Shown piece after piece: positions 34,733 through 45,262 of a stretch of 64,000 nt of DNA; the first letter of the stretch is position 1; each line of letters opens with the position of its first letter. The notes below the pieces were generated by a model. That model made no database searches, was not told the origin of the DNA, and was given only the letters and a program-made list of their open reading frames with translations. Origin of the DNA: Tetrapyrgos nigripes. Lineage: Eukaryota; Basidiomycota; Agaricomycetes; Agaricales; Campanellaceae. The stretch spans positions 1-64,000 of the forward strand of contig JAACJM010000040.1 of the NCBI GenBank assembly GCA_013368315.1. Direction: 5' to 3'. Both the position numbers and the translations under genes were made by a program.

Positions 34733-35826
34733 GATCTCCTTTGACGAGCAAGTCAGACTGTACACCACAAATACTGAACGAGAGAAGGTTCAGAAACGAT
34801 CAACGCTCTTTGGAATCATCATAGCTATACATATTATCTCAAAACTGCGTACTTGAGAGACGCTATCAGTGCTGTTGGGTGAGTGCTGATCGTCTCGGTG
34901 TCTAACCTAGCTTTGACGCTACTTTCGTCCACTTTCTTGCTCCTGAACCCATTTGAAATCATCACTTCACGGAAAAGAGATACTCAGCCGCATGCACGCG
35001 CTTGTTATCGCAGTACAAGACGATGAAACTAGTCGGAGATGAGGTGTCTAGTATTGAAGAGTCCATGGAGAGGTATAAGGTGCGTATACTTTGTATGCAC
35101 TACTCTGACTCTTGTAACCAGATGGACTTTCCCGCAGCCCTATAACGCATCAAAGTCGGTGTACCTGCAACAGTTGAGCATCCTGCCGAATCTAGCGTTT
35201 CGGGCCCAGAAGGCATTAAATGGGTTGCAGAGACTACGCAAGTGCGTTCGCGTTTCTCTTATCTTTCCGGTCTCCAATATCATCTACTTATGCACCCGCG
35301 CACAGGCCGTCGTAACCTTCATTGATGCCCTCAAATTCAACTTTCGCGCAAAAGACCAGCTACACCCTTTTCTTCAAGAACCAGTCACTGATTACACACG
35401 ATTTCCGTCTTCGAAGGAATGGGAAGGGAGGAGTAAACTTGTTGGGTGGTTAATTACGCTTAACGGGATGAAAGCGAGTGAGGAGTTGGGTGTAGAGCAG
35501 ACTAGGCAGGTGGGTATATGCATGTCAATGCACGTTTACGGATGACTGACGCTCTTTAACAGCTCACATTTGACGTTGAGAATGCATATACAGTTGAACA
35601 TCTCGCATTGCATACAGTTGGTTTTGCCAAATCCTCATGCACTGTCAGATTTTAATATAATTTATGCATTGTGAGATGCATTTTGGCAGGAAAATAGCCA
35701 AAAATTCCTCAAAATCCTATGCAATATGCAATTCAAGGTGATGCAATGTGAGATGTTCAACTGTATAGCCAGTTTTTTTTAGGAGCCCTGGCGGCAATGA
35801 CAGAAAATGAATTTATGCTCAACTGA
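34733..35826 (+). pseudogene. VPS28: VPS28 (ESCRT-I subunit), broken by lesions and MITE
   Basis: The exons read as VPS28: DEQVRLYTTNTEREK and TLFGIIIAI (34750-34830), YLRDAISAV, YSAACTRLLSQYKTMKLVGDE (about 34985-35040), KVGVPATVEHPAE and GIKWVAETTQ, DALKFNFRAKDQLHPFLQE (about 35320-35390), and KLVGWLITLNGMKASEE. VPS28 bridges ESCRT-I to ESCRT-II in multivesicular-body sorting. Lesions: one base missing near 34830, so YLKTAYLRD continues in another frame; a TAA at 35143-35145 where the family has a Gln- or His-type codon; and a 173-base inverted-repeat element inside the last exon. The first exon upstream of 34733 was not resolved (an ATG at 34489 is a candidate). A working copy presumably exists elsewhere in the genome. 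Confidence 0.85.
35591..35763. mobile_element. MITE with 23-bp terminal inverted repeats
   Basis: The left end CAGTTGAACATCTCG.. (35591-35613) and right end ..GATGTTCAACTG (35741-35763) are inverted repeats with one mismatch (G against A within a CpG context). TATA flanks both sides (35587-35590 and 35764-35767). Taking TATA as a 4-base target duplication and removing one copy plus the element leaves the VPS28 exon in frame, reading ENAYSQFF across the site. The interior is AT-rich and non-coding. Size, repeats and lack of a transposase make it a MITE; the parent family is unknown. Confidence 0.85.
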
Positions 35827-36053
35827 TTACAATACTAGAGGGAGATTACTATGTGCAGGAACAGACTACATAGTACGGTGACAAGGATTCTCAGCGAGCT
35901 CGAGTGGCGCTTGTACTTCAATCATGACATTCGGATCATTCCCGGACCCGTCGCAGCTGCGCAGAATTGCATCAGAAACCCGCCACAGGGGGTCCTGAGG
36001 CCAAACATACAGGACCGTGTTGTGAGTCCTGTCAGGCTTGGTTTCTGACCACC

Positions 36054-38022
36054 ATGTTCTCTTCCTCATTCGTTCCGACAAACAGTATCCTTGTAGCCTG
36101 TACTTGTGTTTTACTGGCTTTTACTGCCCATACTATTTTGCGACGGCTTTTCAATCCTTTGAACCGGTTCCCTGGTCCAGCTCTGGCAAAATGGAACCGC
36201 TTCTATATGGCCTATTATGATATTTGGAAGGGTGGTGCTTGGATTGAGCAGCTCCAGGAGCTACATCGACTCTACGGTATGAAGCTTTCAAAACGTTTTC
36301 TGAGTGATAGAGTCACTAATCCCTGTTTTGAAGGGCCTGTGGTCAGAGTTGCTCCAAATAAGGTGCGTAACCTCAGGTCTAGGGACCAATTATCACGGTC
36401 AAGCTCAGAGTTGCCCTTTTATCTAGCTTCATTTCAGCGACCCTCGGGCCTATGCCGATATCTATTCTTCCAAGTTTACAAAGGATCCAGACTTGTACGA
36501 TAGACTTCCGGTGTCCGATTCCTTGTTGACCCAAATGGATCCCCAAATATATGCAACTTTGAAGCCTTTGGTCGCCCCATTTTTTTCTCGAAAAGCGGTC
36601 CTGAGTCTAGAGGGAATAGTACAGTCGACTGTGAGCAGTCTCTTCAGCTTGTTGATCCATCACTGACGTCTGGATATAATAATTCAGGTGGATACCCTGA
36701 TTCACCAACTACTCAAGAATCACTCACCCACTCAAACACCTGCAAATCTCAACCTTGCCTTGCGCTCAGCCGCATTCGATATCATCACCACGTACTGTTT
36801 CGCAGAATCCATCGACTCAGTTTCCTACCCCGGTTTTCACCATAACGTTCTGCTCACAATGGATAGTATGCTTCCCGCGGTCCCATTGTTCAAACACTTC
36901 AAGATAGTCAAAGATATCATCGTCAACGCCCCTCTCTGGTTAGCGCCGATACTCATACCCTCCATGAAGCATGCCGTTGAGCAGTTTAGAGGCATAGAAG
37001 AGATGGTCGAGAGAGTTATCCGCGATCCAGATACGGCCGCTGGATTCTCACATCGAACTATCATCCATTCATTGTTGGATGGTGCTAAGACTCAGAGCGG
37101 AGAGTTTGCCACAAAGCGTAGGCCGCATCGCATTACCAAACGGTGGTTGGTGGATGAAGCGACCACTTTGCGATTCGCAGGAAGCGATACGGTTAGTAGC
37201 GCTTGCGTTATTGGCTGTCGATACGTCTTGGCCGATAGGGAGGTGTTGGAGAAGTTGGTTGAAGAGTTGGACGATGCGTGGCCCGATGCGAGTGTCCCAG
37301 CTAAATATGAGTTGCTCGAAAAACTACCCTACTTGGTGAGTGGGCGATCTTGACAAACCGAAATCAAGGCACTGACTTTTGACTCCACCTTCAGACTGGC
37401 GTTATTAAAGAGAGTTTGCGACTATCACATGGAATTGTCTCACCGTTACCGAGAATAGTCGGTGTAGGTGGTGCGACTATTGCTGGCCATTTCGTCCCCG
37501 AAGGAGTGAGTTGCCATTCCTTCAGACTGCAATAACACACTTATATTGACATTCCACTTGTCCTCGCAGACCTCTGCTGCAATGGCAAATAGCTTTGTCC
37601 ACCTCAATCCCAATGTCTTTGTGGAACCAGAACGATTTAAACCCGAGAGGTGGTTGCAGGCAGATTCAAGCAGCCTGGAGAAATATCTCGTGGCATTTGG
37701 GAAGGGACCGAGGAGTTGTATTGGAATCAAGTATGCATCCATTAAATTTTGCTGCTTTTATAGTAGGTTACTGACACTGTTACCATTAGCTTGGCGTGGT
37801 GCGAGCTGTATCTTATCATGGGTAACATTTTTAGGAGGTTGGAGCTTGCACCCACCACGGATATCAGGTTCGTCCATTCTCGCCTAAGTGTGTGTCAACT
37901 TTGACTCACCCTGGTTGTCTGTTCTCTACTCACCCTGTAGTTCTCCCTATCGGGTCAGGGACTGTTTCGTTCCCCTGTATGATGACAGCCTTTTGCATGC
38001 TGTAGCCAGGGAAAGGTTGTAG
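36054..38022 (+). CDS. Cytochrome P450, intact copy (P450-A)
   Basis: ATG 36054 with an N-terminal membrane anchor (SILVACTCVLLAFTAHTIL) and Pro-rich hinge (NRFPGP). In order: GPVVRVAP; the helix-C region LKPLVAPFFSRKAVL; the I-helix AGSDTVSSA; EXXR as ESLRLSH; PERFKPERW; and the heme loop FGKGPRSCIG with the axial Cys. The last exon reads SPYRVRDCFVPLYDD and stops at 38020-38022. Seven or more introns; all motifs are intact, so it should be an ER-bound monooxygenase. The substrate is unknown; the overall look resembles Agaricomycete P450s often annotated as trichodiene-oxygenase-like. It is tail-to-tail with P450-B, 234 bases away. Confidence 0.88.
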
Positions 38023-38256
38023 TGATTTTTAAAAATTATATTCACTAATAGTACATAGTGCTGTACATGTACTAAGTACAGTGTAACATGAAAATATCAT
38101 TAATGAAGGATGTCTGTCAACTCCCGGTGCAAGACTTTATGCTTCAGCTAATCCTTTGTTAGGTTCGCTATGCTGTAGTCTTGCTACCCCGCTGATTTTT
38201 ATCCTAGCACGGTCGCATGTATGTCACTTTATTTCAACACCTGGCCGCGGCGCACA

Positions 38257-40218
38257 TTAGAGCAGCCTTTCCGTGACTACAACATGCAAAAGGTCGTCAT
38301 CATACAAAGGAATGAAACAGTCCCTGACCCGATAGGGAGAACTACAGGGTGAGTAGAGAACAAACAACCAGGGTGAGTCAAAGTTGACACACACACTCGG
38401 GCGAGAATGGACAAACCTGACATCCATGGTGGGCGCAAGCTCCAACCTCCTAAAAATGTTACCCATGATGAGATACAGCTCGCACCACGCCAAGCTCATA
38501 GTAACAGTGTCAGTCACCTACTATACAAGCAGCAAAATAATGTATGCATACTTGATTCCAATACAACTCCTCGGTCCCAAGTTCCCAAATGCCACGAGAT
38601 ATTTCTCGAGGGTGATGGAATCAGACTGCAACCATCGTTCGGGCTTAAATCGTTCTGGCTCAATGAATATACCAGGATTGAGATGGACGAAGCTATCCGC
38701 CATTGAGACTGAGATCTGTCACGCAAATCGGGTGGATGGTCAGCCAAATTGCAGACCCTGTCACGGGTAAGTAGTACGACGAAATGGGACTCACTCCTTC
38801 AGGAACGAAATGCCCAGCAATAGTTGCACCACCCGTGCCAACTATTCTGGGTGATAGTGAGATAGGTCGATGCGATAGCCGCAGACTTTCTTTGACAACC
38901 CCTGTCTAAGTCGAATTAAAATCAGTGCAATGAATGTGCAAGACCCTGATTTAGAGTCTAGACTCACAAGGTAGGGCAATTTCTCCAGCAACTCATACTT
39001 GGCCGGGACACTCGCATCTGGCCACGCATCGTCCAATTCCTTGACCAACTTCCCCAATACCTCTCTATCGGCCAAGACGTATTGACAGCCAATAACGCAA
39101 GCGCTACTAACGGTACCATCACTTCCCGTAAAACGGCAAATAAGCCCTTCATCTACCAGCCATTGCTTGGTGACCGGATGCGATCTACGCTTTGTAGTTG
39201 AAGAGTTTTCCCCGTTAACACCATAGCCATCCAAGAATGAATGGAAAATAGTACGATGCGAAAAAAATCCAGTGTCCGAATCTGGATCGCGCATAACTGT
39301 CTCCACCAAGTCTATCACGTCGCTAATCTGGTCAACTATAAATTTCATAGAGGGAATGAGTATCGGGGCCAACCAATGTGGGATGCTGAGAATAATGTCT
39401 TTAACTATCCTAAAGTGTTTGAGTAACGGAATTGCGGGAAGGACACCATCCATAGCAACGAGGACGTCGTGGTGAAAACCGGGATGAGAGACTGCGTTGA
39501 TGGATTTTGCAAAACAGTATGCAGTTATGATATCGAATGCAGTCGAGCGGAAAGCAAGCTCAAGGTTTGCAGGAGTTTGAGAGGGTGAGTGGTTCTTGAG
39601 AAGTTGACGGATCAAGGTATCCACCTGAGTTAAAGTGAGTGAATGATCGACGAGTTAAGAGCTTGAAAAACTCAGACTCCTCACAGTCGACTGGATTGTT
39701 CCCTCCTGAGCTAAAACCTCTCGAGGATCTGTTTGCGTAAACAAGGAGTCGGACACTGACATTGCACCGTACAAGTCTGGATCCTTCGTAGACTTGGAAG
39801 AATAGATATCGGCGTAAGCCTGAGGGTCGCTAAAATGAAGCTACAATACATGCTAGCTCTTAGCTTGAAGTTTTTGCATAGATGTAAGGGCGCTTACCTG
39901 GTTTGGAGCGACTCTGACCACAGATCCTGTTAAGGGGTTGTTACTCATGGCGTAGAAAGGCGACGTTGTGAGATAAGTACCATATAACCTATGCAATTCC
40001 TGAAGCTGCTCAATCCAAGCACCACCCTTCCAAACATCATAATAGGCCATATAGAGATGAGTCCACCTTGTCAGTCTCGGACCAGGGAATTGCTTTAAAG
40101 AATTGGAAGGCTGTCGAAAAATGGCATGGGTAACGAAAGCCAGTAAAACACAAGCTGAGGCTATAAGGATACTGTTTGCACGGAAAAATGAATTAGAGGG
40201 GAGACTGGTCGAACACAT
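38257..40218 (-). pseudogene. Cytochrome P450, degenerate inverted copy (P450-B)
   Basis: Same exon plan as the gene at 36054-38022, on the opposite strand. Membrane anchor, hinge (QFPGP), EXXR (ESLRLSH), PERFKPERW and C-terminus (SPYRVRDCFIPLYDD) are present and no internal stop was found. Three functional sites are damaged in frame. The helix-C segment present in the other two copies is missing after TDPREV (about 15-18 residues near 39720). The I-helix reads TGSDGTVSS with an extra Gly (near 39115). The heme loop reads FGNLGPRSCIG, one residue longer than FxxGxRxCxG (near 38580). I therefore list it as a probable non-functional paralogue, though it may still be transcribed and translated. 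Confidence 0.7.
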
Positions 40219-41155
40219 CAGGAATCACGCTATAGGGTACTCACAGGATGGTCGATGGTCCTTTATACGACCGTGAAGAGTCACATTGTGCACGTCAGAT
40301 GCTCGAGACTAAACGTTAGTCAAGCTCCAACCGAATCAAATGTAGCGGAAGAAGCGAATATCCGGACTAGCCAATTATGTCGAGTCTTAATTAGCGGAGT
40401 GTAAGCAAGCTGCTGCAAGCAGATCCTGGACCGAGGGTAATTCAACCACTACTTACATCGACAGTTGGGAGAGAGGTATGGGTCATGGCTGGGCGCATCG
40501 GACAGACAGACAGGGATAGGATACACGGCCAGACCTTCAAGGACTAAAAAGTTTGGAACCCAGTTCAAAATGTAGTCCTATTTAGGAGCTCGCGAGTTGC
40601 ACTATTGGATCCCGGGAAAATATATCCTTTTCTGTCGACATGGCAGACTCGGTACTAAGCACAATTCTCCAGCTTTCGTTGAGCTTTCGTCGAGCAACGA
40701 ATCAGTGACCAGTCCATGGCCCACATCTACCTCTTCAGAGTCAATAATTCGATTGCTTTTTGGATAATGGGATGAGGACTCGTACCTGCCGCTGTATACA
40801 GTGGCCCGCACCGACATACTTATTAGGACCTCGATCACAATTTTGAAATGCCCTCGCTCATATCTGGGATCTTTGAGCGCACATTACATAATTACAAGCT
40901 GGACTCGTTCATTAATCATAAACGACCATCTGGCCTCTATTTGAAATTTCCATCGCTGTGAAAGGTGCGTTTATCTAGGCAGCCGTTTCTCTGACGTCAG
41001 CCGATTACCTAAGGTAAAGGGTTCCTTGAGAAACGGCTGGAATAGACTCCTCCTCCTCCTCCTCCTCCTCCTCCTCCCACTCCCGGCACTTTAGTAGGGC
41101 CGTGACGACATTGTGACGCGGGACTTAGTGAAATTTCGTGTTTCGCTCCCGCCTA
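40219..41155. other. Intergenic with TCC microsatellite
   Basis: No gene supported. A (TCC)n microsatellite of about ten units runs 41048-41077. A short minus-strand frame (40838-40602) has no recognisable features. It holds the P450-B promoter and the 3' flank of the DUF6589 gene. Confidence 0.45.
41048..41077 (+). repeat. (TCC)n microsatellite
   Basis: About ten perfect TCC units, intergenic, 80 bases beyond the stop of the DUF6589 gene. Confidence 0.9.
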
Positions 41156-42674
41156 CTAAACAAACTTCTGGTATTCCTCTACATCCTCCTCATCCTCCGA
41201 CCCAGACTCTTCAGAAACTTCAACTGCCTCATCCTCAACATCACTTCCATCAGTATCTTCGTCCTCTTCGCCCTCAAGACTCTCATCCTCGTCCTCCAAG
41301 GCAACATCTTCCTCCGTAGTCAACAGTAGTGTTGGCTCCCTCTCTCCAGCCTCGATATCCATTAGGACCTTCAAGACATCATTTTCAGAAGTTTCTGGCT
41401 CTATTCCCTCGCAATCTCCTTCCAAACTACCGTCTGCCGCGCCCATCTCAGCCGAAGATGTTTCTGTACTGTCATTCACGCACTTGTCGCGTGTCAAAGG
41501 AGATTGCGGCCTGTTTCTATTGGACGAGGAATTATGCTCTTGTTGGGGTGCATTTGGATCAAATTCCGGAATAAGGGGTGAGTCTTCCACTACTACATGT
41601 TCCTCGTCGTCGGTAGTAACCGGTCTCATACGTCGTCTTTTTTGCAGGTTCTTGAAGGCTGTGTTGTAGTCATCGAGCGGATTGTTACCAGCATCTGTCA
41701 ACATTTGTAGTCCCGTTAATATAACATCATTTACCACTTCATCCTCGTTGAGAACTCGGCCTTGTTGCAACCGGTAGACATTGTACTCACCAAGACTTGT
41801 CATGAGTGTATCAATATCGTTGGTGAGGTCAGCTGCTTTATGGTTGGACCCAATATCACCTCCAAGCATTCCGTTCATTGTCCTTGCAATCTCGCGCAAT
41901 ATTGCAATACAGGGGGTTATCATATCCAGCCATTCCCATGACGAGTTACTGCCATGGGCTTTGTAGATGACCTACATTTAATGGTGAGGATACGGACATT
42001 GGAACACAGTGAGTAACATACCTTGATCCAAAAGTTAAGATGCTCTTGCATAGGGCCCACTTCCAGAAAACTGTTTTCTTTTCCGGTAGTATTGATCAAC
42101 CAGTTGTTAAGAATTATATTACTAGGCAAAGCAGTGAGTGCATCCATGGTGTGTAAACTTGGTACCCTTACCGGACTTCCTCGGGCCACACTGATGTCAA
42201 GTTATGCACCAGGCGAAACATCTCGTATGCATACTTTGTCCTGCCATTCCCCCGGAAACTAAATGCCCATATCTTGAGTATGAGAAGGATGCGACCAGAA
42301 TCTCCCGCCTTTACGGCGTCTGTAAATTCTCGGCTGATCAAAGCGTCCCGCAGAAAGAGTATAGCATTCTCAAAAACCATGTCTCCATATCCTTCCCCAT
42401 CCATCTTTCGTGCCCAGCGAAGATCATCGACTCTCCCTTCCCTGGGATGCAGCATGGTGCTCGAATGCAGCGGTTCATCCAAATTACAGCTTGCGACGTA
42501 CCCCAAAATTTCCAAATGCTTACATACCATGAAAACGCTGTAGGCCGTGAAGAAAACATGGAACCGCTGCAGGCCGTGAAGAAAACATGGAACCGCGGTA
42601 GGCCGTGAGGAAAAACAATTTACAAGCCATACACCTTTCGCATTCTCTTCAATCTTCTGAAATATGTACGTCAC
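41156..42674 (-). CDS. DUF6589-like protein, 5'-truncated
   Basis: Three exons: 42674 to about 42170, then NIILNNWLINTTG..EHLNFWIK, then VIYKAHGSNSSWEWLDMITPCIAILRE to the stop at 41156. These match the C-terminal half of the DUF6589 proteins that are abundant in Agaricomycetes (AILFLRDALISREFTDAVKAGD, GRILLILKIWAFSFRGNGRTKY, LTSVWPEE). The large N-terminal region usual for the family is missing. The tail is strongly acidic (runs of Glu/Asp from about 41300). The start is uncertain: ATG 42674 reads through a 29-base minisatellite, while ATG 42530 begins after it. It may be a truncated family member or a pseudogene; function unknown, possibly of transposon origin. Confidence 0.6.
42536..42616 (+). 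repeat. 29-bp tandem repeat, 2.8 copies
   Basis: Units start at 42536, 42565 and 42594 and share GGCCGTGAAGAAAACATGG with few changes. The period of 29 is not a multiple of three, so each unit shifts the frame of the overlapping minus-strand gene, yet no stop arises. Confidence 0.85.
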
Positions 42675-42924
42675 CCTGGTACCTCGTCTACACCGGTGCT
42701 ATGTGGCCCGTTTGAGCAGGATCAGATGCTCCCAGTTGCAGCAGACACCAGGCCTCTTTGTTTTCGCATTACGTAGAGGCGACATACAGCAGTTTGTTAC
42801 AGATCATCTTTTGACTGCACAACAGCTATCCTTTAGAATTCGGTCCAGACGCTTAAAAGTTGGAAGGATATCGTCTCAAATCGTGCGTCTCTTGCTTTCC
42901 TTTTCATTTCTAAATCTGAGCAAC

Positions 42925-45262
42925 ATGACTCCACTGTATAGTGTATCATTGCTTTTCGGCTTCGTGTCGTTGAGCGTCGTGCTTGCACAAGGAACTTCGG
43001 GGTTTGATTGGAACTCTGTGAGTTTGCAATAATCTATCACGTCCACTGACCGTCTGAGACACGCTCAACAGATTGAACCAAGCACGAACTTTACCTGGGT
43101 AGATTGCTTCTCTGGATTCCAGTGTGCTCGTTTTAAAGTGAGCAATAGGCTTTTTATGGTCTTTCGATACACGAGCTGACTTCCGTCTTACTAGGCCCCT
43201 CTCGATTATTCCAACCCAGATAATGGCCAATCTGCCGCTATCGCTGTCGTCAAATTAGCTGCCCAAGCTCCGGCGTCAGAGTATGGCGGTCCGATTTTCA
43301 CGAACCCAGGAGGTCCTGGGGATTCTGGTATAGACTTCATCCTAGCAAGTGGACAGTTTATACAATCTGTTATCGGAACGCAGTTTGATATTATTGGCTT
43401 TGATCCTCGTGGTATGTTGGGACCGACTTCCTGCAGCTGGACTAATTTGACTAACGAAAAATTAGGTGTCCACAACTCTACCCCTCGGGTGTCCTTCTTT
43501 AATACGGATGTAGAACGACTCACTTTCTTACTCGACGAGAGGGAAGATTTGAATTCTACCTCAGATGCACTATCCGAGTTTTGGGCAAGATATCAAGTTG
43601 CCGGACAGTTGGCTCAAAGTCGCGATAATGGCACTCTGAATTTTGTGACTACAGCTGATGTAGCACGAGACATGCTTGGAATGTCTGAAGCTCTGGGACA
43701 GGAAAATTTACAGTACTGGGGTTTTTCGTACGATGACTGATTCTTTTCAGCGGTATTTGAGACTTACGAGTGTTGTCCAGTTATGGAACGTTTTTGGGTA
43801 GCGTTTTTGCTACCATGTTCCCGGTAAGGCCTGTCGCGTTGACCACAGGATGGCTGTCTAACTCTCATTCAATGTCGTAGGATCGTATTAAGCGTCTTGT
43901 CATTGACGGTATTTGAAGCACCCTTCTTTTACTTTTCTTTCATTCTGACGTCGTCTGCTGTACTAGGCGTCTTAGACATGGATGCTTGGCTCGCCAGTAC
44001 GTCCTTGTCTGTCAGCCTTATACGCAATACTCTTCGATAACACTGATCACAGATGACTTGGGTGGTATGGTGAGCGACACCGATAAGACCATCCAATGGT
44101 TCTTCGATGGCTGTCATGCTGCAGGTCCCAAGAACTGTGCATTCTACGCTTCATCTCCTGCGAAAATTGAAGCTGCCCTTGATGATATTTATGATTCACT
44201 GCGATCCCAGCCTATTCCCGTTTTTCTGAATTCAGATCTCTATGGTATCTTTACATACGACAATTTGAGGTCTCTCATCATGGAGGCTCTGTACGTTCCT
44301 CCACTTTTCCCCCTATTGGCTCAGGGACTGGCACAAGTTCAAGCTGGTAGTGCAACTCTTCTTTTTGAGCTCCTGTACGTGTTCTAGCACCGCACATCAG
44401 CATTTCCGTTGAGGCAAGGCTTACTGAATCAAAACGTGTAGATCTATAGTATCCGTGGCAGACAATATTTCCCCAGAAGCTCTGGTCGCGATAGAATGTG
44501 GCGACTCGGACCCCTTCAACGCTGATGCCTCTCAGTTGAGAGAGTATATGTCAAGGATCAATTCAACCTTTGCAGGAATGGGAGGGATGCCGCTCATGCA
44601 TCGTTGCGCGTGAGTTTTTTGACTATTCAAAGAGGAAGCGAACTGAGCATTATATTTCTAGAGGATGGAAGATTCACCCCCAGCATCGCTTCAAAGGTAC
44701 AAGGGATCGTTACTTCTGTAGAAGCCGAGTCGTGTACTGATGTCAAAACCCTAACAGGACCTGTCGGAGCTGCGAATACAAGCCATCCATTGTTGGTTAT
44801 AGGAAACACTGCTGGTACGTGTTTTGCAAGCTGACTGGGATGTTCAGAAGAGATGCTGATAGCATGACTCACATGCAGACCCCATTACTCCTTTGGCCGG
44901 GTACGTTACTTTACTCCAGTTGAGACTGGCTGCTAAACATGAACTGTGTATCTAGTGCAAAGAAAACGAGCTTATCTTTCCCCGGTTCTGTGTTGCTCAC
45001 TCAAGATTCTCCTGGGGTACGCGTCGTCGTTAATTATCCCTGTTCGAGGCACTGATCATAATATCTCGTCGTGTAGCATGGATCGATCAACACAAATTCA
45101 ACCTGTACTCACCAGCACGTTGCTGCCTATTTCGTCAACGGTACACTACCAGAAGAAGGCGTTGTCTGTTCACTGGACGCTCCTTTGTTCCCTACCAGTG
45201 CCTCCGAATCTCCACGCTCGTTCAAGGAGCTGCGTAAGCGGATTGTAATGCCGCCATTCTAG
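42925..45262 (+). CDS. Secreted S33 peptidase (tripeptidyl aminopeptidase-like)
   Basis: ATG 42925 with a signal peptide (VSLLFGFVSLSVVLA). About twelve exons code for an alpha/beta hydrolase: APLDYSNPDNGQSAAIAV, GGPIFTNPGGPGDSG (oxyanion-hole region), DIIGFDPRG, and the nucleophile elbow GFSYG (split by an intron with a GTACGA donor near 43729). It then reads SVFATMFPDRIKRLVIDGV, FFDGCHAAGPKNCAFYA, and a C-terminal TAP-like domain with GNTADPITPL (Asp) and HGSINTNSTC (His). Ser, Asp and His of the triad are therefore present. It would remove short peptides from protein N-termini outside the cell. Divergent from the DUF6589 gene, 250 bases away. Stop at 45260-45262. Confidence 0.85.
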
